Made by a program: the position numbers and the translations under genes | The notes under the pieces: generated by a model | Seen by the model: the letters and a program-made list of their open reading frames with translations, nothing else | Told to the model about the DNA's origin: nothing | Databases searched by the model: none | Assembly (NCBI GenBank): GCA_947497895.1 | Contig: CANMIL010000006.1 | Location: forward strand, 1-64,000 | Source of the DNA: an uncultured Tenacibaculum sp. | Lineage (GTDB): Bacteria > Bacteroidota > Bacteroidia > Flavobacteriales > Flavobacteriaceae | DNA length: 64,000 bases | Direction of reading: 5' to 3' | In this document: in pieces, positions 1 to 8,390 of the stretch | Layout of the letters: each line of letters opens with the position of its first letter | Numbering within the stretch: the first letter of the stretch is position 1

Positions 1-915
1 GCCACTGAGGTACAACCTGCTGCATTGGTTACCGTAAATGTATAATCTCCTGAATTTGCTGTTACCAATCCTGTTTTCGATAAGCTAATAATTGACGGCG
101 TAAAATTATAAGTATTATTAGCATCATAACTATCTATCTGGAAACTTCCTATTGATACAGTACAAGTAGGTTGAGTTATTACTCCTATTGAAGGTGCTGC
201 TGGAGTTGACGGCTGAGGATCAACTGTAATAGTTCCACTAGCCACTGAGGTACAACCTGCTGCATTGGTTACCGTAAATGTATAATCTCCTGAATTTGCT
301 GTTACCAATCCTGTTTTTGACAAACTAACAATTGATGGCGTAAAATTATAAGTGCTGTTAGCATCATAACTATCTATCTGGAAACTTCCCGTTGACACAG
401 TACAAGTAGGTTGTGTTATTACTCCTATTGAAGGTGCTGCGGGAGTTGACGGCTGAGGATCAACTGTAATAGTTCCACTAGCCACTGAGGTACAACCTGC
501 TGCATTGATTACCGTGAATGTATAATCTCCTGAATTTGCTGTTACCAATCCTGTTTTCGATAAGCTAACAATTGATGGCGTAAAATTATAAGTGTTGTTA
601 GCATCATAACTATCTATCTGGAAACTCCCTGTTGATACAGTACAAGTAGGTTGTGTTATTACTCCTATTGAAGGTGCTGCGGGAGTTGACGGCTGAGAAT
701 CAACTGTAATAGTTCCACTAGCCACTGAGGTACAACCTGCTGCATTGGTTACCGTAAATGTATAATCTCCTGAATTTGCTGTTACCAATCCTGTTTTTGA
801 TAAACTAACAATTGATGGCGTAAAATTATAAGTGTTGTTAGCATCATAACTATCTATTTGGAAACTCCCTGTTGACACAGTACAAGTAGGTTGTGTTATT
901 ACTCCTATTGAAGGT
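1..915 (-). repeat. Tandem 240-bp coding repeats
   Basis: The blocks starting at 1, 241, 481 and 721 are nearly identical, with only scattered substitutions, and the period is exactly 240 bp (80 codons). The array continues beyond the left edge; the copy starting at 721 loses similarity near 915 where the unique Ig-like region begins. Near-identity at DNA level implies recent duplication or homogenisation, so copy number may vary between strains or be collapsed in an assembly. Confidence 0.95.
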
Positions 916-2939
916 GCAGTTGGTGGAGCGTTTACCATAATGTTTGTATTTGAAGAGTATTCACATCCACCTACTGATGTAACAGTATATATTATATTAA
1001 CTGAGCCTTGACTTATCCCTGTTACCTCGCCCGAAGAATCCACCGTTGCTATAGCTGTATCGGAACTAGACCAATCACCTCCAGAATCTCCATCAGATGT
1101 AAGTGAAATTGTTTCTCCAATACAAACTCCCGAACCTCCACTTGTAGTAATAGTACCAGAAATCGGAGTTGGATTTACTGTAACGACATTTATAGTATTT
1201 GCTTGACCTTGACTTCCATCAGAATTCACCAAAACAGGAACTCCATCAGAATCAACCACTCCGCTAATTCTCTCTCCAGTTAAATCAGAAGATATTACAT
1301 CCTCTGCTCCTTCTATTGCATCTGGACATCCATCATTATCAGAATCTGTATCTAAATAATTTGGAATTCCATCTTTATCAACATCACTACTAAAATAAGG
1401 CCATGCCGTACTTGGACAGAAATCAACGAGATCTCCAATAATAGCTTTAGACTCCTCACACCCTCCTATTGTTAAATTGTTTGGCCATAAAGAACAAGTT
1501 GCTGGTGTTGCATTATCTCCACAAAATGAAGCTGTTCCTGGGTTTAATTTACTAGATGCAGATCCTGATGTATTCAGGGCAATCCAACGAATACCTCCTG
1601 ACGCTGTATTTGAAAGAGTTTGTGTAGGTGAACTAACCATCGTAGAAGAGGCCTGTGCTCTTGTTATTAAATAGGCATCACCATATATATTGTTCCCTGT
1701 TTTATGAAAAGCATCCTGGGTACCCACTGACAAAGTCCCACATACTTCAATAATTGAAGCTGAGCTCATAAATACATCTATAGTAGTTACGTTGGCTCCA
1801 AAGGTACCCGCTTGATTAACGACTAAAGATCCAGTTGCTACAAAATAAGATCCCACTCCCATAAACAACTCTGAGGTTGCAGAACCAAACGCTGGGTGCT
1901 GGCCTATCGTCATTGATCCTCTAACGATTATACCTGAACCATCTGATAATGATAGTTTACCATTGGCATTTACATTTGTTGTTATCAATTCCACATTCGG
2001 CAATAAATATAATTCTCCACCACTGTCTATGGTTAAGGAATTTGTCCCCATATCAAGATCGCTGGATAATATATACTTTTGACCACTAGCAATATTTGTT
2101 GTTGTAGCTGTTAATTCGATAACGCCTGAAGTTGGTGCAGAAGATTCTGGAATGAAACAACCTAATTCGTCTACATCTAAAATACCATCATTATCGTCAT
2201 CTAGGTCAACATCATCTGTATAACCATCATCATCATTATCCGGTAGCAACTTAATAGCATTTGTAGCTATTGAAATTAATACTGACTGAAACGTATCTGA
2301 AGAGTCTCCAGAATTACTTCCGGGGTACAGTTCTAATGCCATAGTAGTAGCATTTGCAACAAATTTTATCTTATTAGTTCCCCATACACCTCTTGTTACA
2401 GAGCTTATTGTTTGCTTGGCCAATGACCCAATTTTGTAAGAAAATGAATCGTTATACTCTTCAGAATAATCGCCTGTCGCAGTCATAGAATATAATTCGA
2501 TTTCATACGTTTCCCCTACTACAAGTCCTGTAATATCCGTTGCAATTATCTCTTCAGAAGCCAAGCTACCTAGATCACGTAAAGAAATCCAGTACTCATG
2601 ACCTGTTGGTGGTAAAGGTAACGGGTCTGAATCCCAACTCGTTCCTCCCAAACCGGTATCTGAAGTTGCGGCTGTATTTCGATCAGACACATCTGGACTT
2701 CCAGTTACAATTCTCCAACTTGCATTGGGAGCACAAGTAGAACATAATGTAGAACCTGAACTAGAAGGAATTGAAGGTGTTTGTGCAAATATTTGCTGTT
2801 TGATTAAAAAGAATAGAATTAATAAGATGAATATCTTATTCTCTCTCTTGTAGTATGCAGTTTTTTTTGTTTTAGAGTAGGTACATGAACTTCTCTTTTC
2901 GGAAAAGGAACCCCTTTCCAAATTCATTAAATTAAACAT
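1..2939 (-). CDS. Large secreted repeat protein (T9SS-style adhesin), 3' end outside window
   Basis: I translated the minus strand from the ATG at 2939 and it stays open to the window edge, giving at least 979 residues with no stop. The order is: a basic N-terminal stretch of about 33 residues, a signal peptide ending in IFAQ near residue 53, a jelly-roll-like region, a thrombospondin type 3-like calcium-binding run rich in D-x-D-x-D-G (about 230-255), a beta-rich region, a second D-x-D-x-D-G run (about 520-540), an Ig-like domain (about 596-670), then 80-residue repeats containing VITQPTCTVSTGSFQID and SGDYTFTVTNAAGC. The repeats resemble SprB/Ig-like repeats of gliding and adhesion proteins. 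By family analogy it is exported and ends in a type IX sorting domain, but that end lies outside the window. An AGGGG-type ribosome site precedes the start. Confidence 0.85.
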   Translation of the reverse strand, partial: MFNLMNLERGSFSEKRSSCTYSKTKKTAYYKRENKIFILLILFFLIKQQIFAQTPSIPSSSGSTLCSTCAPNASWRIVTGSPDVSDRNTAATSDTGLGGTSWDSDPLPLPPTGHEYWISLRDLGSLASEEIIATDITGLVVGETYEIELYSMTATGDYSEEYNDSFSYKIGSLAKQTISSVTRGVWGTNKIKFVANATTMALELYPGSNSGDSSDTFQSVLISIATNAIKLLPDNDDDGYTDDVDLDDDNDGILDVDELGCFIPESSAPTSGVIELTATTTNIASGQKYILSSDLDMGTNSLTIDSGGELYLLPNVELITTNVNANGKLSLSDGSGIIVRGSMTIGQHPAFGSATSELFMGVGSYFVATGSLVVNQAGTFGANVTTIDVFMSSASIIEVCGTLSVGTQDAFHKTGNNIYGDAYLITRAQASSTMVSSPTQTLSNTASGGIRWIALNTSGSASSKLNPGTASFCGDNATPATCSLWPNNLTIGGCEESKAIIGDLVDFCPSTAWPYFSSDVDKDGIPNYLDTDSDNDGCPDAIEGAEDVISSDLTGERISGVVDSDGVPVLVNSDGSQGQANTINVVTVNPTPISGTITTSGGSGVCIGETISLTSDGDSGGDWSSSDTAIATVDSSGEVTGISQGSVNIIYTVTSVGGCEYSSNTNIMVNAPPTAPSIGVITQPTCTVSTGSFQIDSYDANNTYNFTPSIVSLSKTGLVTANSGDYTFTVTNAAGCTSVASGTITVDSQPSTPAAPSIGVITQPTCTVSTGSFQIDSYDANNTYNFTPSIVSLSKTGLVTANSGDYTFTVINAAGCTSVASGTITVDPQPSTPAAPSIGVITQPTCTVSTGSFQIDSYDANSTYNFTPSIVSLSKTGLVTANSGDYTFTVTNAAGCTSVASGTITVDPQPSTPAAPSIGVITQPTCTVSIGSFQIDSYDANNTYNFTPSIISLSKTGLVTANSGDYTFTVTNAAGCTSV

Positions 2940-3011
2940 AATTTCCCCTTAGCCCTAATTTAGGACTTATACTTAGTTTTGGTTATAAAATAGTATGGAA
3001 ATATATAATGC

Positions 3012-3070
3012 AGTATATCCCATACACGTTTCAGTCGTTACACGACTAATTTACGTTGGGGGGATATACT
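3012..3070 (-). promoter_or_regulatory. Nested inverted-repeat leader of the repeat protein
   Basis: A perfect 10-bp inverted repeat (AGTATATCCC at 3012-3021 and GGGATATACT at 3061-3070) encloses a second perfect hairpin (AGTCGT-TAC-ACGACT, 3033-3047), with short ACGT arms between them. It lies in the untranslated leader about 70-130 nt before the start codon and has no T-tract, so it is not an ordinary terminator. It could fold as a stem-loop in a stem-loop near the 5' end of the mRNA, or bind a protein as DNA. Its function is unknown. Confidence 0.5.
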
Positions 3071-3081
3071 AAAGAGAGGTG

Positions 3082-3089
3082 CAAATATA
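3082..3089 (-). promoter_or_regulatory. Candidate -7 promoter element TATATTTG
   Basis: Read on the minus strand the bases are TATATTTG, an exact match to the Bacteroidota TAnnTTTG element. No TTG lies at the usual -33 spacing. A start near 3075 would place the nested inverted repeat almost at the 5' end of a leader of about 135 nt. The rest of the 302-bp gap (2940-3241) shows nothing else I can name. Confidence 0.4.
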
Positions 3090-3241
3090 TAGATAAAACT
3101 ATCGGATAAAAAAATCCGTTTTTATTTTTTTGTTTATCGAATTGACAGATTTCATAATCAAAAACTATGTCCCCTGTCTTTAATCTATTCTAAACTCAAG
3201 AACAACAAAGGTTCGATCATTTTTTTTGACTATTAAAAACT

Positions 3242-4381
3242 TTACGCTTTATAAAGTTCTTTTAATGCATCTATTGCAATTTCGATTTCTTCTGTATTAT
3301 TTAATTTGCTGAAAGAAAATCGAACAGAAGATTTTTCTTTTTCTTCATTAGGTAAAAACTCATTTAAAACATGAGATCCTTTATTACTTCCGCTTTGACA
3401 AGCACTTCCTCCAGAAGCCGCTATACCTTTTAAATCCAACGAAAACAGCATCATTTCATTTACCCACGGTAGTCTAACACTTAAAATAGTATAACTGCTT
3501 TTATCAAAACTTTCAGAAGCTCCATTAAACTTTACCTCTTTAAATTCTTCTTTCAATCTTTTTATAAAATACAACTTCAAGCTTTCTATATACTTTTTAT
3601 CTTCCTCAATATTTATATAAGAAAGTTCTAATGCTTTCTCCATCCCTAGAATTGAATGCACATTCTCTGTACTAGAACGAGCACCTCTTTCCTGATCTCC
3701 ACCATGAAACATTGGTTTAACAACACACCCTTTCTTAATGTAAGCAAAACCAACACCTTTGGGTCCATGAAACTTATGAGCACTAGCAGTTATAAAATCT
3801 AAAGAAACTTCTTGTAAGTCGAGTTCAAAATGACCTATAGCTTGAACCGTATCAGAATGAAACAAAGCATTATATTCCTTACATACTTCTGCCACCTCTT
3901 TTATAGGCAATAAATTCCCAATTTCATTGTTAACCCACATCAAACTAACTAAAGCTTTACCTTTAATAGTTGAAAGAACTTCTGACAATTCTTCGATACT
4001 TATATTACCTTTAGAGTCGACATCTAAATAAACAACCTCTATGTTGTAGGTCTCTTTTAAAAACTCAATAGTATGAAGTACAGCATGATGTTCAATTTTT
4101 GAAGTAATAATACTATTAACTCCGAGATTGACTACAGCGTTTTGTAAAATTAGATTATCTGCTTCGGTTCCTCCAGATGTAAATACAATTTCTCCCGCAC
4201 TAACATTAAAATAGTTGGCAATATTTTTTCTAGCTCTTTCTATTGAAGCCTTTGCCGATCTACCGAATTGATGTGTTGAAGACGGGTTTCCAAAATTCTC
4301 AAGCATTGATTTATTAATCACTTCAATTACTTCAGGTAAAATTGGTGTTGTAGCAGCGTTATCTAAATAAATTTTCTTCAT
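3242..4381 (-). CDS. Cysteine desulfurase (NifS/IscS-like)
   Basis: This is a fold-type I PLP enzyme that takes sulfur from cysteine for Fe-S clusters or tRNA thiolation. The 379 residues begin with the class signature YLDNAATTP, the PLP lysine is K203 in ASAHKFHGPKG, the cofactor residues D177 and Q180 are present, and the persulfide cysteine is C328 in GGSACQSGS. Length is typical of the family. It lies 12 bp downstream of the Smr-domain gene on the same strand, so the two are probably co-transcribed. No iscU, sufU or other assembly gene is adjacent, so the sulfur acceptor cannot be told; a role in tRNA thiolation is as likely as Fe-S assembly. Confidence 0.9.
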   Translation of the reverse strand: MKKIYLDNAATTPILPEVIEVINKSMLENFGNPSSTHQFGRSAKASIERARKNIANYFNVSAGEIVFTSGGTEADNLILQNAVVNLGVNSIITSKIEHHAVLHTIEFLKETYNIEVVYLDVDSKGNISIEELSEVLSTIKGKALVSLMWVNNEIGNLLPIKEVAEVCKEYNALFHSDTVQAIGHFELDLQEVSLDFITASAHKFHGPKGVGFAYIKKGCVVKPMFHGGDQERGARSSTENVHSILGMEKALELSYINIEEDKKYIESLKLYFIKRLKEEFKEVKFNGASESFDKSSYTILSVRLPWVNEMMLFSLDLKGIAASGGSACQSGSNKGSHVLNEFLPNEEKEKSSVRFSFSKLNNTEEIEIAIDALKELYKA

Positions 4382-4393
4382 AAAGCAAAGATA

Positions 4394-4939
4394 CTAATAA
4401 GGGTTTTGAAATACATATACTTCTGTTGCTCCTAATCCATATTTTTGGTAAGAAGCATCATAATACTTAACAGGATAGTTATTAAGCAAATAGTTCAACT
4501 CAGATTTTAAGACTCCTTCTCCTACCCCGTGAATAAAAACTATTTTTGATATTCTCTTTTGAATACAATACTCTACTTTTTGACGAGCAACATTAATTTG
4601 ATAGGAAAGCATATCGTACTTATCCATTCCTTTGGTTGATTTCAATAACTTTTCAATATGCAAATCAACCTCCATTACTATTTCATTTTTAGACTTTACG
4701 AAAGTCTTATTCTTTTTCTTCTTTTCAACAGTTTTTTCCCTGAGCATTTTGTTATTGATATCAATATACTTGCTCAATTCGTTCTGCTCCACCTTTATTT
4801 TTACTACTTCATCCTTAAAAAATCGGTACTCCATACCTTGATTGTCTCTAACAAGTACTTCTTTTTCCTTAATACCAACGACAACACCTTGTATAACATC
4901 ATCAATTACAGCCACTTTGTTTCCAATTTCAAAACACAT
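4394..4939 (-). CDS. Smr-domain protein (DUF2027-like, MutS2 C-terminal type)
   Basis: The protein has 181 residues. The first 50 form a small beta-barrel-like domain starting FEIGNKVAVIDDVIQGVV, followed by a lysine-rich linker (about 60-85) and a C-terminal Smr domain with DLHIE near residue 92 and IHGVGEGVLK near 135. Smr domains act as nucleases on DNA or RNA, and the D-L-H and H-G-x-G motifs are the family's key residues; both are intact. Bacteroidota DUF2027 proteins are usually longer, so this is a compact version. It is the first gene of a two-gene unit with the cysteine desulfurase. Substrate unknown. Confidence 0.75.
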   Translation of the reverse strand: MCFEIGNKVAVIDDVIQGVVVGIKEKEVLVRDNQGMEYRFFKDEVVKIKVEQNELSKYIDINNKMLREKTVEKKKKNKTFVKSKNEIVMEVDLHIEKLLKSTKGMDKYDMLSYQINVARQKVEYCIQKRISKIVFIHGVGEGVLKSELNYLLNNYPVKYYDASYQKYGLGATEVYVFQNPY

Positions 4940-4978
4940 ACTTAACCATTATTTAATTTACTAAAGAAAGTTAGCATT

Positions 4979-4986
4979 TACATTTG
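4979..4986 (+). promoter_or_regulatory. Candidate -7 promoter element TACATTTG
   Basis: The bases TACATTTG match TAnnTTTG and lie 35 bp before the ATG at 5021, implying a leader of roughly 28 nt. No TTG is found at the ideal -33 spacing, so confidence is limited. Confidence 0.4.
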
Positions 4987-5020
4987 CAGATAATTCTATA
5001 TGCAAAAGAACATTAAATAA

Positions 5021-5662
5021 ATGATTAGCTCAAAAAACATTAACACAAAAGTTTTTTTCGAAAACGCAAAGAATAGTTTACGCTTAACAGAAGAGAGAGA
5101 GGATTTATTACTAGAAATTGCCGATACGATTTCAGATGAATACTTTGACAGAGAAAAAGTTAATCTAAATTTCATTTGCACACACAATTCAAGAAGAAGT
5201 CAATTTGCGCAAGTATGGACATATTTTGCTGTCAACTACTTTGAGCTTTCTAACTTTTTTGCATTTTCAGGAGGTACTGAAGTAACTGCTTTTCACAGAA
5301 ACACAGTAAGGGCTTTACAACATACAGGATTCGAGTTTAATGTGGAAGATTTCTCACATCAAAATCCAAAATACTTAGTCTCTTTTAGAGGAAGCAAAGA
5401 ACCTTTAAGAGCCTTTTCAAAAACCTTTGAAAACCCTATTAACGAATTTCCATACATTGCAATAACAACCTGTGATAACGCGGATGAGAATTGTCCCTTT
5501 ATACCAGACGCTACTCATCGTTTTCATTTACCTTATCTAGATCCAAAATCCTCGGACAAAACAGATACAACAAAAGAAACTTACATTGCCACGAGTAAGC
5601 AAATCGCAGGAGAAATCTATTATATATTCGAAGAAATCAAAAGACAGATTCTCGAAAATTAA
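5021..5662 (+). CDS. Low-molecular-weight phosphatase / arsenate reductase-like protein
   Basis: The 213-residue protein carries the CX5R phosphatase loop C53-THNSR-R59 in NFICTHNSRRSQ. LMW-PTP-fold proteins of this kind are protein tyrosine phosphatases or thioredoxin-type arsenate reductases. A conserved C-terminal block contains CDNADENCPF and LPYLDP, supplying the extra cysteines and the acidic DP loop. A paralogue with the same layout lies at 38142-38750 inside an arsenic-type operon. This copy stands alone, with no ArsR or exporter beside it. Its stop codon interleaves with that of the convergent PPK2 gene in a shared TTAA. True substrate, arsenate or phosphotyrosine, cannot be told from sequence. 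Confidence 0.75.
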   Translation: MISSKNINTKVFFENAKNSLRLTEEREDLLLEIADTISDEYFDREKVNLNFICTHNSRRSQFAQVWTYFAVNYFELSNFFAFSGGTEVTAFHRNTVRALQHTGFEFNVEDFSHQNPKYLVSFRGSKEPLRAFSKTFENPINEFPYIAITTCDNADENCPFIPDATHRFHLPYLDPKSSDKTDTTKETYIATSKQIAGEIYYIFEEIKRQILEN

Positions 5663-6441
5663 ACTTCGGTGTTTTTATCGTAAGGAATACTTTTTAAAAT
5701 GTGATTTATCACATTGATTCTTGCCATTGTTTTTCGATTCGCTCTAATAACTTTCCAAGGTGAAATCTTTGTATTTGTCTTTGAGAACATAGTTCGTTTG
5801 TATTTTGTATACTCATCCCAAAGCTCTTGAGCTCTCTCATCAACAGGTGTCATTTTCCATTGCTTCAATGGATCATTTTTTATTTCATTAAAACGCTTTG
5901 CTTGCTCTTTCTTATTAATAGACATGTATATTTTCACCAAACGAATTCCTGATTCAAGTATCATTCTTTCAAAGTCGTTTACTTGATTCATAAAAACTTG
6001 GTACTCATCTTGCGTACAAAAACCATTTACTGGTTCTACTACAGCTCTGTTATACCAACTTCTATCAAAAAATATCATTTCACCAGCCTTCGGAAATTGC
6101 TCCACATATCTTTGAAAATACCATTGTGTTTTTTCATCTTCATTGGGTTTAGGTAAGGCAATTATCCTCATATGTCGAGGATTTATACGTTCAGTTATCC
6201 TACGAATAGCACCACCTTTACCAGCAGCATCTCTACCTTCAAAAAGAACAATGATTCTTTCATTATTTTGAATCGCCCATGTTTGTAAACGAATCAACTC
6301 AACTTGAAGTTTCTTAAGTTTTCGTTCGTAGTTTACATAGCGAATTGCTCTTTCTAAATTATAAGGTTCCTTTGATAAAATTGCTTTTAAACCCCTTGTT
6401 GAATTTAATTTATTAACATCTTTTTGAGTCAAATTTTCCAT
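5659..6441 (-). CDS. ppk2: Polyphosphate kinase 2 (PPK2), second of a tandem pair
   Basis: PPK2 enzymes transfer phosphate between inorganic polyphosphate and nucleotides. In 260 residues it shows the Walker A loop EGRDAAGKGG (K75), the Walker B-like FFDRSWYNRAVVEP (D126) and the lid region with TPVDERAQELWDEY. These are single-domain PPK2 features; the GRDAAGKGG form is typical of ADP/GDP-type enzymes (class I). It starts 3 bp after the stop of the upstream gene, which is a close homologue over the whole catalytic domain, so they form a duplicated pair in one transcript. The different N-terminal 40 residues suggest the copies are not redundant. Confidence 0.88.
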   Translation of the reverse strand: MENLTQKDVNKLNSTRGLKAILSKEPYNLERAIRYVNYERKLKKLQVELIRLQTWAIQNNERIIVLFEGRDAAGKGGAIRRITERINPRHMRIIALPKPNEDEKTQWYFQRYVEQFPKAGEMIFFDRSWYNRAVVEPVNGFCTQDEYQVFMNQVNDFERMILESGIRLVKIYMSINKKEQAKRFNEIKNDPLKQWKMTPVDERAQELWDEYTKYKRTMFSKTNTKISPWKVIRANRKTMARINVINHILKSIPYDKNTEV

Positions 6442-6444
6442 AGT

Positions 6445-7302
6445 CTAGTCTAAATGATTAACCGAACGATAATAACGCATTACAACATTCGGATCTGGGT
6501 TTAAAATTGTTTTCGATTCTTCTTTTCCTTCGTAATTGAACTGCGATAATACATGGCGCATACATTCAACACGAGCCTTTTTCTTATCATTGGTTTTAAC
6601 AACAATCCAAGGACTATAGGTTGTATGAGTTTTACTAAACATTTCATCCTTGTAAAAGGTATACTTATCCCAAAGCTCTTGGCCTTTTTTATCTACTGGA
6701 CTAAACTTCCATCTCTTCAAAGGATTATTGTTTCTTGCGTTAAACCTTCTTAATTGTTCTGTTTTCGAAATCGACAACCAAAACTTAATAATAACAACTC
6801 CATCCTCATATAACATGTGTTCAAATTCCGGAACCTGAACTAAAAAATTCTTATATTGATTTTCAGTACAAAATCCCATAACAGGTTCTACTACTGCCCT
6901 ATTGTACCAACTTCTATCAAAAAATACGATTTCACCTGGATTTGGAAGTTCTTTAATATATCTCTGAAAATACCACTGCCCTTTTTCGACCTCTGTAGGT
7001 TTATTAAGAGCAACCAAGCGCATCGTTCGAGGATTCATATGTTCAGTAAATCTCCTAATACTTCCACCTTTTCCAGCGGCATCTCTACCTTCAAAAATTA
7101 CAGCGACTCTTTTATTATTCTTCGCTATCCATTGCTGTAATTTCACCAATTCCACTTGGAGCAGTTTCAGTTCATTTTCATATTTAATTTTGGCTTCAAC
7201 CTTTTCTATAGAAATCCCTCTCTTCTTGACCAATTCAATCAATTCTTCATTCGATTTAATACTTTGAAAATCACTAATAGTCAACTTTGGCCCTTCCTTC
7301 AT
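6445..7302 (-). CDS. ppk2: Polyphosphate kinase 2 (PPK2), first of a tandem pair
   Basis: The 285-residue protein has Walker A EGRDAAGKGG (K78), Walker B-like FFDRSWYNRAVVEP (D129), the conserved YFQRY before it and a lid with SPVDKKGQELWDKY. It carries about 20 more C-terminal residues than its neighbour, ending in VMRYYRSVNHLD. The PPK2 family moves phosphate between polyphosphate and nucleoside diphosphates; direction in the cell depends on polyphosphate level. It is divergent from the LpxR-like gene, with about 65 bp between the start codons. A third, more distant PPK2 lies at 36167-37021. Confidence 0.88.
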   Translation of the reverse strand: MKEGPKLTISDFQSIKSNEELIELVKKRGISIEKVEAKIKYENELKLLQVELVKLQQWIAKNNKRVAVIFEGRDAAGKGGSIRRFTEHMNPRTMRLVALNKPTEVEKGQWYFQRYIKELPNPGEIVFFDRSWYNRAVVEPVMGFCTENQYKNFLVQVPEFEHMLYEDGVVIIKFWLSISKTEQLRRFNARNNNPLKRWKFSPVDKKGQELWDKYTFYKDEMFSKTHTTYSPWIVVKTNDKKKARVECMRHVLSQFNYEGKEESKTILNPDPNVVMRYYRSVNHLD

Positions 7303-7367
7303 ATGGAGATTATAATTATTTTAAAAATTTAACACATGATACGCTAAAATAAAATGATATTTGTTCT

Positions 7368-8318
7368 ATGAAAAATTTTAAAGCATTTTTATTTCTAATA
7401 TTCCCTATTTTGTGCTTTTCGCAAAAGCAGTACAGTAAAGAATTTAGTTTTATAAACGATAATGATCTTTATATTTCTCTTAGTCAAGATAGATACTACA
7501 CGAATGGAATGTTTTTTAGTTATCGATTTATTGGCGAGCATTCTAATGAACAAGTTGCTAAAAAAATATTCAATCTTGAGATTGGTCATAAAATCTATAC
7601 ACCATTTAAAGCTGTTGTTCAATCTCCTGAACAACACGATCGTCCTTTCGCCGGGTACTTATACGGTAGTCTAGGAATTAACCACTTCTTTAAAAACAAT
7701 TCATTTTTAAAAAACTCAGCAGAAATTGGGATAATTGGCCCTGGTTCCATGGCCGAAGAACTTCAAAATTTCATACATGATATTTACGGATTTAGAAGAG
7801 CAATTGGATGGAAATATCAAATAAGAAATGCATTTGCCCTGAATTTTAAATCTACATATGGGAAAACTATTACCAAAAGTAGTTCTCAAAATTTTGATGT
7901 AACATGGACAAATACAGCTAACTTTGGTACCATTTTAACGAATATTTCAACTGGTTTTTATTCAAGATTAGGTTTAAAACCATTGCAAAGAATTATTAAT
8001 ACTATTGCCTTTAACAGTAACCTGAATAAAAAAGACACAGACTTGTTTAATGAAAAAGAAGCTTTCATTTATCTGAAGCCACAGATTAGCTATGTTTTGT
8101 ATGATGCTACCATACAAGGAAGCTTTTTAAACACTACCAGTCCAATAACATATTCTGTTATGCCTATTGTATTTACTACCGAGTTAGGAATACGATTCAC
8201 AACAGGTAGATTTAACTTTGGATATGCTATAAATTACCATTCCAAAAAACTTAAAAGTATTCAGGTTCCAAGAGGAAACTTCTTTGGAACAATTCAGATT
8301 AACTATCAATTTGAATAG
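7368..8318 (+). CDS. LpxR-like outer-membrane lipid A deacylase
   Basis: A Sec signal peptide (residues 1-18, ending CFSQ) precedes a beta-barrel-like sequence of 316 residues. The N-terminal motif NDNDLYISLSQDRYYTNGM fits the LpxR family (DUF2219), whose conserved Asn, Asp and Gly-rich start region lies in the barrel and removes the 3'-acyloxyacyl group of lipid A. The alternating hydrophobic pattern and the C-terminal aromatic-containing strand (IQINYQFE) fit an outer-membrane barrel. Some Bacteroidota members are described only as DUF2219 or LpxR family and their activity is untested. It appears monocistronic, upstream of dnaN. Confidence 0.75.
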   Translation: MKNFKAFLFLIFPILCFSQKQYSKEFSFINDNDLYISLSQDRYYTNGMFFSYRFIGEHSNEQVAKKIFNLEIGHKIYTPFKAVVQSPEQHDRPFAGYLYGSLGINHFFKNNSFLKNSAEIGIIGPGSMAEELQNFIHDIYGFRRAIGWKYQIRNAFALNFKSTYGKTITKSSSQNFDVTWTNTANFGTILTNISTGFYSRLGLKPLQRIINTIAFNSNLNKKDTDLFNEKEAFIYLKPQISYVLYDATIQGSFLNTTSPITYSVMPIVFTTELGIRFTTGRFNFGYAINYHSKKLKSIQVPRGNFFGTIQINYQFE

Positions 8319-8355
8319 ATCAAAAAAATAAATTTTAAAAATCATCAAATTAAAA

Positions 8356-8363
8356 TATATTTG
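8356..8363 (+). promoter_or_regulatory. Candidate dnaN -7 promoter element TATATTTG
   Basis: TATATTTG is an exact TAnnTTTG match 27 bp before the ATG at 8391, giving a leader of about 20 nt. No TTG is evident at the -33 spacing. The short distance argues against the TTG at 8367 as the dnaN start, because it would nearly coincide with the transcription start. Confidence 0.45.
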
Positions 8364-8390
8364 TAGTTGGAATCATTAGAAAGACAATCA

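Noticed and set aside
1477..2740. Short plus-strand reading frames (1477-1674 and 2540-2740)
   Set aside because: They lie antisense inside the long minus-strand repeat protein, which is open across the whole stretch; no signal or ribosome site supports them.
4632..4945. Phe-rich plus-strand reading frames opposite the Smr-domain gene
   Set aside because: They are the complement of a lysine-rich linker, a usual shadow effect; the minus-strand gene has recognisable motifs.
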